Shown: positions 1-9,568 of the stretch, in pieces | Position numbering within the stretch: the first letter of the stretch is position 1 | How the letters are laid out: each line of letters opens with the position of its first letter | NCBI GenBank assembly: GCA_022606425.2 | Contig: JAHDVF020000060.1 | Span: 310,001 to 374,000 of the forward strand | DNA from: Lepidostoma basale | Taxonomy: Eukaryota > Arthropoda > Insecta > Trichoptera > Lepidostomatidae | Direction of reading: 5' to 3' | Length of the DNA stretch: 64,000 nt | Program-made: the position numbers and the translations under genes | Notes under the pieces: model-generated | Told to the model about the DNA's origin: nothing | Databases searched by the model: none | The model's input: the letters and a program-made list of their open reading frames with translations, nothing else

Positions 1-238
1 GTTAACGATGTAAATGGAACCAGAAATAGTGGAAGACCGAGGAAAACGTGGCACGATCAAATAAATCAAATATTGAATGTCGGCCATGTGAGGAGTCAGA
101 GAAATCGACGCGCGTGCATGACACGATGTATGAATGTTGAAGAACCGAGAGAAATATGTCAGGAAAGAAAAGTGTGGCAGTCCATTCTTTCTGCCTACCC
201 CTTCGGGGAGACGGCGTGATGGTTAGTTAGTTAGTTAA
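1..238 (+). mobile_element. TTAG-tail (RTE-like) retrotransposon 3' end, subfamily A
   Basis: The copy is cut by the window edge. Its frame gives the family C-terminus (VNDVNG, GRPRKTWHDQINQ, RNRRACMTRCMN, SAYPFGETA), with a stop three bases before the (TTAG)n tail at about 220-238. GRPRKTWHDQI and CMNVEEARE recur in all copies and define the family. It is a 5'-truncated retroelement remnant, not a host gene. Confidence 0.85.
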
Positions 239-556
239 TAAAAAGTGAATTTCCAGGGGGGCGTTGTGTAATTTTGTGTCTGAAAGGGGGGCTATGGGTC
301 AAATAAGTTTGGGCTACACTGAATTAGACGAACGAATTTCGAAAATATAGAAAACGATTGAACTTATAGAGATAAAATGATGCATAAAATAAATTTTGTA
401 TGACTAAAAAATTATTGTGATTCTAAAAAAAACAACTTAAAAAAATTGTGTTGGTAGAATCTTGGAAAACATAATTTACATGACCAATTCCCGAAACGTA
501 TTACATGACTCACAGGAATGAAGAGATATTCTCACAATATGATTATTCTGGAATCA
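239..556. other. AT-rich stretch with no recognised gene
   Basis: No reading frame or repeat family is recognised here. Bases 526-556 resemble bases 1,308-1,337 (shared ATATGATTATTC and GGAATCA), which may be a duplicated flank of the 557-1,271 segment. Confidence 0.4.
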
Positions 557-783
557 TATATATCAGGGTTCCCCAACCGGCGGTTCGTGGCCCGGTGCCG
601 GGCCGTAGATACATTCCGTCGAGTCGCAAGCAGTATGCCAAATTTCACGAAATTCGCTATACAAAAATATTAAATATAGGATTATTTAAGCGCAAAATTA
701 TTTTCGTCCATGTCCTCAATAAAATCGAGGAAAATACTGGACGTGAATGGAGCACTTTGTCTGTCAGAGACAGCACTCACTAA

Positions 784-1020
784 CTAACTAACTAGCAAAG
801 AGGATCGATCGCCACATTGTTCTATCCTGACATAACTCTCGTGCCTCTTCTACATTCACACACCGTGACATGCACGCCCGTCTTTCAGTAATTGATTAAT
901 TTGGTCATGCCATGTTGGCCTTCCTCGACTTCTTTTTCCATGCACACATCTTGTATATATCTTTTTAACCATTCTTCCCTCATCCAATTTCAACGTCGTT
1001 ATTTTTATACAACCAGTCAA
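784..1020 (-). mobile_element. TTAG-tail retrotransposon fragment, subfamily B
   Basis: On the minus strand it begins with the CTAACTAACTA tail complement, followed by the reverse complement of the RNRRACM..CMN and TWHDQINQLLKGG regions. An internal block around ACG..CTTTCAG is deleted relative to other subfamily B copies such as 48,306-48,560. Degraded and non-coding. Confidence 0.75.
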
Positions 1021-1027
1021 TTTCAAG

Positions 1028-1215
1028 AGAATGAGTCGCTAGACGCAAATGGCAGAGGATCAGTCGCACTCTGAGACGGAACCCAGGCTGCATCGCTCAG
1101 GGTGCACTAGACTGGTTCTCTATGGGGGGAAAGATGAAGCGAGGCAGACCTAGAGCCACCTGGAGAAGAGCCCTGCAGGACGAGGTTAAAGCAGCAGGCC
1201 TCACTTGGGATGAAA
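1028..1215 (+). mobile_element. S-family non-LTR retrotransposon C-terminal piece
   Basis: It matches 55,660-55,835(+) and 22,965-23,240(-): a LARRKW-like start, CIAQGALD, a stop, then KRGRPRATWRR and DEVKAAGLTWDE. GRPRxTWRR is the usual C-terminal signature of endonuclease-reverse transcriptase polyproteins. Short, with stops; a dead copy. Confidence 0.7.
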
Positions 1216-1447
1216 TAAATATTTTTCATTTTATATCGGTCCGCCGGTGTAAAAAATTTGGGTAACACTGATATGCAATATACAACGGATGAGTCCTCGT
1301 TATGAAGCTGTGAGCAAATATGATTATTCCAGGAATCAAACATTTTAATATGTTATTACACAATTGTGATTAATTTAAAATTTGTATCACAATGTTAAAT
1401 TAGAAGCCATGCGAATTAGTAAACATTAACTTAATGACAAAATAAGA

Positions 1448-1952
1448 GAAGAATTGGACTAAGCTGGGCAACTTTCAGAAACATGGGGCACATCCTTAAA
1501 AACCGAAAAATACCGATCAACCTGAAACGAAAAGTCTATGAAGCCTACGTTCTGCCAGTTGGTATTTATGGTATTGAAACTGTAATATTGTCCAAACAAA
1601 GTACTGAGAAACTACGAGTGACCCAAAGAGCCATGGAAAGAGCCATATTAGGAATAAGCCAAAGAGACAGAGTCAGAAACGATACGGTGAGAGAAAAAAC
1701 AAAGGTCATTGACATCATCCACCGGGTGGCGACTCTTTTAATGGCAATGGGCAGGTCACGTAGCCAGAAGCTCAGATGAAAAATGGACAAGAAGACTGGT
1801 GACTTGGAGACTTGGAGAAGGATGATCTGAACAGACACGTCGGAATAACCTGGATGCAGTCTTCACAAGACAGAGTGACATGGAAGCGAATGGAGAAGGC
1901 CTTTGTCCAGGAGTGGACGGGAATAGGCTGAGGAAGAAGAAGAAGAAGAGCT
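1448..1952 (+). mobile_element. L-family non-LTR retrotransposon 3' end
   Basis: One frame reads GIYGIETVILSKQSTEKLRV, then QRAMERAILGIS, DRVRND and TKVIDIIHRVA. A frame break follows, then SSDEKWTRRL and AFVQEWTGIG, ending in a (GAA)n tail at about 1,930-1,950. YGxET.LSK..EKLRVxQRAMER is typical of the segment after the reverse transcriptase. Paralogues lie at 8,533, 11,107 and 16,995. A frameshift near 1,735 kills the frame. Confidence 0.8.
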
Positions 1953-1986
1953 TAATGACTAATATCACTCAGTATGATTATTTGTG

Positions 1987-2176
1987 ATGACCTTCGTGGC
2001 AGAACACCAACAGCTATGACTGCTATACTGAAGGTCCTACTCTCACTGCTATGGTCTGGTGTAAAATCCACAAGGCAATAAAATGGCAATAGATTAGTTA
2101 CCTATCACGTTTCATGAGAATCAATATGATAGCTGTACCCTTTACATCGATTTGGCTCCGCTGTAATGATGAAAAG
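1987..2176 (+). mobile_element. tRNA-derived SINE-1 copy, B box lost
   Basis: It shares GACCTTCGTGGCAGA at the 5' end, GTCTGGTGTA in the middle, and ACAATAAAATGGC..ATCACATGTCATGAGAATCAA-like sequence at the 3' side with the better copies at 27,190 and 50,135. The GGTTCGATTCC B box is replaced by GTCCTACTCTCA, so this copy should be transcriptionally dead. Its 3' end (CCTTTACAT..GGCT..GCTGTAATGATG) matches the 62,521 copy. Confidence 0.7.
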
Positions 2177-2213
2177 AGTGATAAAATAATAAAACATTAA
2201 AAATACGGTATGG

Positions 2214-2275
2214 TTATTATAATTGATCCCAACTAGTTTCGCTTGGACCTGAACTTCATCAGGGCAATATAATAA
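2214..2275 (-). ncRNA. Hammerhead-ribozyme-like motif (Penelope-like end)
   Basis: On the minus strand the core reads CTGATGA, a short stem-II segment, then GAAAC, followed by TAGTT as a minimal stem III with a U at the cleavage position. Flanking TTATTATA-TTG can pair with CAATTATAATAA as a long stem I with one bulge. The order CUGANGA..GAAA..NUH with closing stem I is the type-I hammerhead found in Penelope-like elements. Stem II is weak (about 3 bp). Activity is inferred, not shown. Confidence 0.55.
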
Positions 2276-2309
2276 CTTATATATGAAATAAAACCATAAA
2301 GTCAAGAGT

Positions 2310-2665
2310 ATTTGTCCCCTGAACGAACTTTCACTTATATGAAAAACGTCGATCTCCGAGGAGACCGCGTTCAGCAGATTAATTGCTCTTCCCACCGGTG
2401 TCACCAGAAGCAGGTTGGTTCTGGCTATGAGATGCCAACCACAGTTCTGCATTGTTCTTCCCACCTGTGTCACCAGAGGTTGTGAGGAACAATTAATCTG
2501 CTGAACGCGGTGTCCTCGGAGATCGACGACTTTCATATTAGTGAAAGTACGTTCAGAAGGCAAATACTCTTAATTCTGGAGAGTATCCTGTCTTCCTAAT
2601 GTAGAACCATCTCTCAAAATTAATTTTGTAATGTCTATTGATGAGATAAACTGATTTGATTTGAT
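2310..2665. mobile_element. Fold-back pair of Ja (Jockey/CR1-like) 3' ends
   Basis: Bases 2,310-2,430 are the minus-strand Ja segment. Bases 2,440-2,665 are the same segment on the plus strand: LLNAVSSEID-like, the VSESTFRGQ region and the TGATTTGATTTGA tail. Both arms carry the same part of the element, so simple 5' inversion by twin priming does not fully explain them. Frames are broken. Confidence 0.7.
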
Positions 2666-2694
2666 TCTGTGTCTCTCCTCGCTTGACTTGAATC

Positions 2695-2776
2695 TCACGA
2701 TGGAATAGTTTGGCGGTCTATTCTACCAGACTACCACTCCGGATAAACGGCGTAATGGTTAGCTGGTTAGTTAACA
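2695..2776 (+). mobile_element. TTAG-tail element, terminal remnant
   Basis: Only the last 80 bases of the family remain: the TTTGGCGGTCTATTCT-like segment, a damaged hairpin and GGCGTAATGGTTAGCTGGTTAGTTA. Confidence 0.6.
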
Positions 2777-3061
2777 CAATAAATAATACTTCAGCGGAGA
2801 ACAAAGAAGAATGCGTGTGTGTGAAATACGGACGCATTCATTCCCGCCAGCTAGCCTGAACGATGACCCAGGGCTGTCCAAGGTGACCCGGGCCGTTGCA
2901 TCGAATATTGCGGGCCCGGACTGTGCGCCGCACTAGGGCGCCCGGCGCTTCCGCCAGACGCGCCTTGAAGTACAGTGACCCGGTAAAATATTGTTTACAC
3001 TTCGGCCTTTTTGTTGAAAGCCAGTAAAATGATTTACTGCACCTATAAATATTTGATTTAT

Positions 3062-3248
3062 TTCCCTTATGTATGAAAGCGAAGCATGGAACTGGCAAAA
3101 TAAGGATGAAAGTAGAATAAATGCAGTAGAAATGAGATCTCTTAGACGAATGTGTGGATACTGATACTGAGTGTATGATAGAGTGTCGAATGAAAACATA
3201 AGAAGTGAATGGGGTGTGAATGATGGTGTTATGAACAAAATAATGAAA
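3062..3248 (+). mobile_element. TTAG-tail element internal piece, subfamily A
   Basis: It encodes YESEAWNWQNKDESRINAVE and LRRMCG on the plus strand and stops abruptly at NKIMK. There it joins the tail complement of an opposite-strand copy starting at 3,254. The two copies converge and the plus copy has lost its 3' half. Confidence 0.75.
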
Positions 3249-3253
3249 AAAAA

Positions 3254-3666
3254 ACTAACTAACTAACCATCACGCCGTCTCTCCGAAGGGGTAGGCAGAA
3301 AGAATGGACTGTCACACTTTTCTTTCCTGACATATTTCTATCGCTTCCTCAACATTCATACATCGTGTCATGCACGCGCGTCGATTTCTCTGACTCCTCA
3401 CATGGCCGACATTCAATATTTGATTTATTTGATCGTGCCACGTTTTCCTCGGTCTTCCTCTATTTCTGGATCCATCTACATCGTTAACATATAATTTTTT
3501 TCCATTATTTCTTCATTTATTATTTCCATATGTCCAAACCATCTTTATGATGTTTTCATTATTTTGTTCATAACACCATCATTCGCACCGTATTCACTTC
3601 TTATATTTTCATTCGACACTCTATCATACACAGAGTATCTACACATTCGTCTAAGAGATCTTCAAC
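3254..3666 (-). mobile_element. TTAG-tail element 3' end, subfamily A
   Basis: From tail to 5' end on the minus strand: (TTAG)n tail, SAYPFGETA with the CCCCTTCGGAG hairpin, RNRRACMTRCMN, GRPRKTWHDQINQ, the KIMK region, then the CGYSVYDRVSNENIRSE region. The 5' break at about 3,666 abuts unrelated sequence. Confidence 0.8.
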
Positions 3667-3994
3667 TCAGATGTTCTTAGCAGACCCTTGGTTCGTTTAG
3701 TGTCAGCCCGCGTCTCTACACCATGATAGGTCGTGTGCTTGTTCTTCCAGACCAGATTCTTCAGACACCCTGACGCGCCAGATTAAAAAAAACCTCGTTC
3801 AAAATAAATAATTTATTTTTAAATAATATATTTAAAATATAACTTACAATTCGTATCTGGTTGGTGACGTTTATAACCTTGAAACTGTAATACAACATTT
3901 CCTAGTAAATGCATTTTTTTTGGAATAAAAATAAGGAAAAAAAATATATTTGTACAATACGTAATGAATGTTTTAATTTAATTATTTAACAATC

Positions 3995-5030
3995 ACACCG
4001 TCTCCCCGGAGGGGTAGGCTGAAAGAATGAATCGTCACAGTATTATTTTATTGCATACTTCTTTCGCTTCCTCAACATTCATTAATTTCTCTGACTCCTC
4101 ACGTGGCTGACATTTAACCCTTTCATTACGGCTTGGTAAAATACGAATCGTACCGTCAAATACGGCGCGAATATTTCTAACCATATTTTTTGTTGAAAAC
4201 TTATATTTTAATGATAAATGTACGTGCCAGGGCTATTTTCGCATAATATATTCATTAGGTTATCCTTTAGTTATCAGATGATGAATAAAATAGTACTTTA
4301 TATATTAACACACATTCATAATTCACTATTTGTTTTCTGTACCACACAAAAATAATAGAAATTGATAAAAAATATTCACAGTAGAATTTATCACACTTTG
4401 TAATAAATAACAGATAATAATACAACGAAACGTGGAAAATTGAATGCGCGCGCGACGCAGGACAAACAAATATAGTATGATGGCGGCCGATGGGATACTT
4501 CACGGATGTGATTTACCGACAGCGCGCATGTAAACCGTAATTATGTCGAAGTAAAACACATTTAATTTATTATCTTTACAGATTTCTGTAAAGGATAGAT
4601 GTAGATAAATATTGTAGTAATTTGTGGTTCCAAATTCTTACAATAAATGTCACTACAAGTACTGCAAAGACGCAAAACGATATATCACGGCTAACGATGT
4701 TAACGGTTAGGAAATCTTACACGGATATGTAGGCTACCGATGCGATTGGGTTAATATGAGATTGATTTAATCATGCCATATTTTCCTCGATCATCTTTTA
4801 TTTCTAGTTTCGTTAACGTCGTTTACATATACGTTCTTGATCATTCTTTCTTCCTTAATTCCTATGAGAGATCCTCCAAAGAGGGCGAGGGAGGATTTAA
4901 GGTTTATGCCAAAGTCCTACATTTTTCTGGGTCAAGGAATCTTTTTCCTAAATCCCTTAGACTTATTCACATTCATCATCAGATCATTTCGCATGCATAC
5001 CTCATGCACACTAGTCACCAGGACTTGTGA
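3995..5030 (-). mobile_element. TTAG-tail element interrupted by a TTAA-flanked insert
   Basis: Minus-strand family sequence occurs at about 3,995-4,117 (3' end) and resumes at 4,751-4,895 (WHDQINQ and VKDxYVNDVN regions). The reverse transcriptase-end piece (NDLMMNVNKSK equivalent) lies at about 4,950-5,030 after an internal deletion. The break at 4,114-4,117/4,751-4,754 is exactly at duplicated TTAA. Confidence 0.7.
4118..4750. mobile_element. piggyBac-like non-autonomous insert (TTAA flanks)
   Basis: The segment starts CCCTTTCATTACGG and ends CGATGCGATTGGG, and it is flanked by TTAA on both sides inside a TTAG-tail element. TTAA target duplication with CCC..GGG termini is the piggyBac hallmark. 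The TIRs are imperfect (about 9 of 14 terminal bases agree). No transposase frame is present, so this is a MITE-like derivative. Confidence 0.6.
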
Positions 5031-5158
5031 TGATACACTGTGTAGTGAATTATGATATTTTTCCACTATTATAGGAAGAAGTTTATTCTTCATGCTAAAG
5101 CATTACGCGCAGGGCTGGATGACCTGAACAGAACTATTGAATTTTTTTTAATCACAAG

Positions 5159-5262
5159 ACTACACCTTTAAAGAAGAAGGAATCTGGTCGTTTCCAGGTT
5201 TGAACCCAAGTCCACTGAATCAGAAGCCAAGTATTCTATCCGCTAGACCACCACCAGATTAA
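5159..5262 (-). mobile_element. tRNA-derived SINE-2 head
   Basis: The minus strand reads GTGGTGGTCTAGCGGATAGA, then GGGTTCAAACCTGGAAACGACC. These are a tRNA-like A box and B box. It matches 54,606 (+) and 53,404 (-). The 3' part is missing here. Confidence 0.65.
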
Positions 5263-5365
5263 CCTGGATGCAATCTGCACGAGACAGACTGGCGTGGAAG
5301 CGAATGGAGGAACCCTTTATTCAGGAGTGGACGTGAAGGCTGAAGAAGAAGAAGAAAGCTCTTTG
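5263..5365 (+). mobile_element. L-family 3' terminal piece
   Basis: The translation holds NLDAICTRQTGVEANGG-like sequence equal to the ITWMQSAQDRxTWKRMEEAF region of other L copies, ending GTGGACGTGAAGGCTGAAGAAGAAGAAG. Confidence 0.65.
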
Positions 5366-5442
5366 CTCCTTGCAACATAGGAGGTCGCACAACCGTCTTG
5401 TACATATATAGGTAAGTGTAATATGTTATAAAATATAATGTT

Positions 5443-5912
5443 ATATGGAACTGGCAAAAGAAGGATGAAAGTAGAATAAATGCAGTAGAAATGAGATCTC
5501 TTAGACGAATGTGTGGATACTCTGTGTATGATAGAGTGTCGAATGAAAATATAAGAAGTGAATGCGGTGCGAATGATGGTGTCATGAACAAAATAATGAA
5601 AGGATCATTAAGATGGTTTGGACAAATGGAAAGAATGAATGCAGAAAGAATGATAAAAAAATTATATGTTAATGATGTAAATGGAACCAGAAATAGAGGA
5701 AGACCGAGGAAAACGTGGCACGATCAAATAAATCAAATATTGAATGTCGGCCATGTGAGGAGTCAGAGAAATCGACGCGCGTGCATGACACGATGTATGA
5801 ATGTTGAGGAAGCGAGAGAAATATGTCAGGAAAGAAATGTGTTGCAGTCCATTCATTCTGCCTACCTCTTCGGGGAGACGGCGTGATGGTTAGTTAGTTA
5901 GTTTTAGTTAGT
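5443..5912 (+). mobile_element. TTAG-tail element 3' half, subfamily A
   Basis: An open frame at about 5,491-5,886 gives MRSLRRMCGYSVYDRVSNEN, then MKGSLRWFGQMERMN, GRPRKTWHDQINQILN, RNRRACMTRCMN and SAYLFGETA. The stop is followed at once by GATGG(TTAG)n. The frame is intact but truncated at the 5' side, without reverse transcriptase or endonuclease. Confidence 0.85.
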
Positions 5913-6300
5913 TAATATGTTATATGAAATTTAAATGCTCCATGTTTCGAGCGACAAAAACACCGTAGCGTCATCGCGAATTTGGCGCCAAAAACAGAGG
6001 AGCGGAATCGCAGCATTTGAAAAAGGAACATTCGGAAAAAATCTTGGCACCGATATAAAAATTCCGCCGAAATTCGCTAGCAGGGCCTCTCAACTTCTTT
6101 GTTGTCTTCCCCTCGCCTTGCGGCGGGGGCGAGGGAGGGGGCGGGGGCGGTTACGTCTCTGAACCCGAAGTTGGGGCAGGTTACTGTCCGTCCTATTTGA
6201 CCCGCGCTATTCGGCGCCGCCCACAGCGTCCACATCCACAGCGTGATTATTTTAAGATTTTTAATTCGACGCCGTTCTAACAACTGTTCTTATTACCGTA
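5913..6300. other. GC-variable stretch with no recognised gene
   Basis: It contains a GC-rich patch at about 6,110-6,150 (GGCGGGGGCGAGGG). No family or convincing coding frame is visible. It precedes the minisatellite. Confidence 0.35.
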
Positions 6301-6309
6301 AAAACGTCA

Positions 6310-7145
6310 ACATTGCAAAAATCGCGATCAAAGTCGAATGTTGTAAATGTCGAAAACGTTGTGAAATGTTGTAAATGATTTAAAATGTCGAAAATGTTGT
6401 AAATTTTGTGTAATGTTGTAAATGTTATAGAATATTGAAAAGGTAAATGTTGTAAAATGACAAAAATGTTGTAACTCCTAAAAATTTTAAAAATGTCGAA
6501 AATGATGTTAATGTATAGAATATCGGAAATGTGGTACAATTTCTAAAATATTGTAAACGTTGTAAAATGTCGAAAATGTTGTAATGTATAAAATATTACA
6601 AAACGTCGAAAATGATGTAAATGTTGTATAAATGTCGGAAAATGCCGAAAATGTCGAAAATGTCGAAAATGTCGAAAATGTTGTAAATTTTGTTTAATGT
6701 TGTAAATGTTATGGAATATCGAAAATGTGGTATAATTCCGAAAAGGTAAATGTTGTAAAATGCCAAAAATGTTAAAATCCCTAAAAAAAATTTAATGTCG
6801 AAATTGATGTTAATGTTGTAAGAATATCGAAAATGTGGTATAATTTCAAAAATATTGTAGACGTTGTAAAATGTCGAAAATGTTGTAAAATGTCATAAAA
6901 ATGTCGAAAATGTTATAATGTATAAAACATAACAAAATGTCGAAAATGTCGAAAATGTCGAAATGTCGAAAATGTCGTTGATGTTGTATAAATGTCGAAA
7001 AAGTTAAATGTTGTAAAATGTTGAAAATGACGAAAATGTCAAAAATGTCGAAAATGTCGAAAATGTTGAAAATGTCGAAAATGTCGAAAATGACGAATAT
7101 GTCGAAAATGTCAAAAATGTTGGAAAATATCGAAAATTTAGTAAA
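6310..7145. repeat. 9-bp minisatellite, unit ATGTCGAAA and variants
   Basis: Long runs of AAAATGTCG alternate with AAAATGTTG and TTGTAAATG variants. The array is most regular at 6,640-6,690 and 6,940-7,130. Because the unit is a multiple of three, it opens frames on both strands (MSK repeats on plus, FDI repeats on minus). These are repeat artefacts, not proteins. Confidence 0.85.
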
Positions 7146-7154
7146 TTTTAATTG

Positions 7155-7265
7155 CAAAATGTACTCCCATCTTTGCTTCAGTAGATATGTTATATTTCTA
7201 TTTGCAGCGGTGACTTTGAGAATGCCATTTGTTTTGTTCCCAGCACCAACCCTTCATTCGATGTA
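7155..7265 (-). mobile_element. TTAG-tail internal fragment, subfamily B
   Basis: On the minus strand the segment matches the ITANRNISTEAKM region of the 24,020-24,080 copy. Short and non-coding. Confidence 0.55.
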
Positions 7266-7694
7266 CGCCACTTTTTTATTAATTGATAAAAATGCAACAC
7301 CCTGTAGGGGAAGATATATGCATCCCGGTTTATTAGTTATTATGTGCATCATTGACATCAGCGCCATCATCTGTTGGGTCCGCAGGCCGGCCAACACTCG
7401 GGCATGATAATTTTTTTAATAGACTATTGAAAAAACAGCGGTGCACTCATCTCAGAGCGTCAATGACTCTATAACCTCCAAGTGACTCCGCGCCTCTGTG
7501 ATCAGCTTCAACCATTTTGCAATGTTGGTTTTGCGATGTGTAATAAATTATGATCACGCTTTGGAATGCGAGATGAAAGTTATTTGTTGTGTCGAGGATT
7601 CATTGTCTTGGTCAAAACCAAAGGCGACTTCAGAAAATATGCCGAATAGTTTTTGGATTGGACGGATTTGTTTATTTGGAAGAATCCTTTCAAA

Positions 7695-7893
7695 GCTCTA
7701 GAACCGACCCTTCTTCTTCTTCTGGTGCCGTGTCAGGTCCCCCCTATCACTGCAGCGAAGACATATATGTCTTGAGCCATTTGGAACAGGTTCTCAACTC
7801 ACTCCTGTCTATTCTCTTATATTTCGCAGCTAGGACATCTGCCTTCTACCAACAACTTGACGTCCCTCTATTTTACCCGTTATTGCCTGCATT
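7695..7893 (-). mobile_element. P-family 3' end, degraded
   Basis: The minus strand reads the P signature backwards from a (GAA)n tail: ACCTGACACGGCACC, a decayed AQDR region, then the GRRG region. It abuts the Ja piece at 7,894. Bases 7,266-7,694 show nothing recognised. Confidence 0.5.
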
Positions 7894-8382
7894 CTTCCTC
7901 TAGCGACACCGGTGGGTAGTGCAATTAGTCTTCTGAACTAAGTGAAGATACGTTTATGTAGAAGATGCCGTGCGATGGGGAAGACTGAGAAGACGCTACT
8001 GGAGAGATCACGTGGAAAGAGCATGTTCTGAAAGAGTGACAAATATAGCCGCAAATAAAGTACCAACAGGAAATCGACCTGCAGGAAGACCACCTGATAG
8101 ATGACGAGACAGTTATACATCTGCATCCCAGGAACAGGCTCCGAAAAATAACAGGACACAGTCCTAAATAAAGCAGAAGAAGAAGAATAAGAAGACGTTT
8201 ATGGGGAAAATACTCTCAGACAATAGAAAGTATCATGTCTTCCTAATGTCGAACCATCTCTAATGCGTTCCTGGTACTATGTTGTATGTATACAATATTT
8301 TACCTGTACTCAATAGATGCCTTAAACATTTATGCTGTTTGTAATGTCTTTTGAGTAAATAAACTGATTTGATTTGAATATA
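7894..8382 (+). mobile_element. Ja 3' end interrupted by a Q-family insert
   Basis: Ja sequence (VTPVG-like, ACACCGGTGGGTAG) runs 7,894-7,958 and resumes at 8,204 with the 3' UTR (GGTTCGACAT complement region, TTTGTAATGTC) and TGATTTGATTTGA tail. The interruption is bounded by a 9-bp duplication. Confidence 0.75.
7959..8194 (+). mobile_element. Q-family retrotransposon insert with 9-bp TSD
   Basis: ACGTTTATG occurs at 7,950-7,958 and 8,195-8,203. The insert encodes CDGED-like, RRRYWRDHVERAC and PTGNRPAGRPPDR pieces and ends GCAGAAGAAGAAGAATAAG. It is a 5'-truncated, poly(GAA)-tailed insertion, so the family mobilised after the Ja copy arrived. Confidence 0.8.
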
Positions 8383-8389
8383 ATATTAT

Positions 8390-8525
8390 CAGCCGAAGGA
8401 AATTATACTTTTCTCCCCTTAGCACATGACCCAAATATGAAACATTTCTAACTTTCACACTTGACAACAACTCATTATTGGCTCTGGCCTTCTGTAGTAC
8501 GTCTGCATTACTGACCCTCTAGGTC
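8390..8525 (-). mobile_element. P-family fragment
   Basis: Its reverse complement matches 30,880-30,980(+): RVSNAxVLQ, then LLSSVKVxxVSYLGHVLRGEK. Frame broken. Confidence 0.65.
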
Positions 8526-8532
8526 GACTATA

Positions 8533-8930
8533 ACATTGTCCAAACAAAGTGCCGAGAAACTACGAGTGACCAAAATAGCCATGGAAAGAGCCATGTTAGG
8601 AATAAGCCTAAGAGAGTCAGAAACGATACGATGAGAGAAAAAACAAAGGTCACCGACATCATCCACCGGGTGGCGACTCTAAAATGACAATAGGCAGGTC
8701 ACGTAGCCAGAAGCTTAGACTTAAATGTACAAAAAGACTACTGACTTGGAGAGCGTGGACGGCAAAGAGAAGTGCAGGGCGACCGCAACTACGGTGGAAG
8801 GATGATCTGAACAGAAACGTCGGAATAACCTGGATGCAGTCTGCACAAGACCGAGTGACATGAAAGCGAATGGAGGAGGCCTTTGTCCAGGAGTGGACAG
8901 AAATAGGCTGAGGAAGAAGCAGAAGAAAAA
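8533..8930 (+). mobile_element. L-family 3' end
   Basis: The frame pieces are LSKQSAEKLRV, AMERAMLGIS, TDIIHRVATLK, QVT*PEA-type breaks, and GRPQLRWKDDLN, NVGITWMQSAQDRVT, EAFVQEWTEIG, with a GAAGAAGCAGAAG tail. Several indels. Paralogue of 1,448 and 11,107. Confidence 0.8.
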
Positions 8931-8991
8931 TAAGAAATATTTTTTATGATAAAAGGTTAACTGAAGTTATTATACGGATCTACAGCTTGTA

Positions 8992-9300
8992 ACTCTCTCT
9001 CTCTCTCTCTGGTTTCAATCCTGGAATTGGTTTGCAGCAATTTCCTCTATTCTTCTCTTCCATTCTTCCCTGTCTTGTGCGGCTCTTTAGAAATCTGCAT
9101 ATGAAGAGCAGCGCACGTCCACCAGCAGGTCCTCCAGGTACTCTCGGCGTGGGCGTCCCCTAGAGTTTGTCCCCTCGGTCATACCCTCCATTATGGCATG
9201 CAAGAGGCCTTCTTGTTGTATTACATGGCCGATCCATCTTGCACGCCTTTCAGACAAGGTCCTGAACAGGTGCCTTCCTCCTGGTGAACCGTGTCAACGT
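8992..9300 (-). mobile_element. GRPRREYL-type non-LTR retrotransposon 3' end
   Basis: The minus-strand translation reads RRHLFRTLSERRARWIGHVI, MEGMTEGTNSRGRPRREYLE and AAQDREEWKRRIEEIAANQ, then a (GA)n tail at 8,992-9,012. It has the same C-terminal logic as the other families but is a single copy here. Confidence 0.7.
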
Positions 9301-9568
9301 TTTGTGAAGATAATACACCTAAAAATAGCTGAGAGCTACAAGAGCGAGGCGCTTTATTACGCGAGGCGCGGGACAGCCTCACCCGCGTGGCGCGCCTCGC
9401 TCACAAGCTATCGCCGAACGCAGCACGCATGCGTATCGAGTAAGTACTTGTATTTACTCGTTTAGTAATGAATAAATATTTAATAAACATTGCTTTTTTC
9501 TTTGGTATACCTCTAAAATTTCTTGATTTGATAGGTGTACCTTGAACACAAAAAGTTTGCGGAACACT
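9301..9568. mobile_element. Possible hAT-like right end
   Basis: The last 36 bases read, on the minus strand, CAGTGTTCCGCAAACTTTTT, an hAT-like TIR. The left end is not clear. Inside is a GC-rich, partly repeated GCGAGGCGC patch. Confidence 0.3.

Larger units (their letters stand above)
557..1271. mobile_element. Possible hAT-like segment bounded by imperfect TIRs
   Basis: The left end reads CAGGGTTCCCCAACCGGCGG. The right end, on the opposite strand, reads CAGTGTTACCCAAA followed by CACCGGCGG. CAG..CTG termini with GGTTCCCAACC-like sequence suit hAT-type non-autonomous elements. The interior holds a TTAG-tail piece and an S piece. The 8-bp flanks (ATATATAT and ATATGCAA) agree only in part, so the boundary is tentative. 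Confidence 0.4.

Noticed and set aside
5259..5591. Recurring MFxTPSFAPHSLLIFSFDTLSYTEY-like proteins (5.3, 19.9, 26.3, 45.9, 52.4 kb and others)
   Set aside because: They are antisense readings of the TTAG-tail element; the opposite frame carries the conserved reverse-transcriptase C-terminus.
6846..7157. Repetitive FDIFDIF and MSKMSK proteins
   Set aside because: They are frames through the 9-bp minisatellite, present on both strands because the unit is divisible by three.
8992..9012. (CT)n microsatellite as an independent feature
   Set aside because: It is the (GA)n 3' tail of the minus-strand retroelement at 8,992-9,300.
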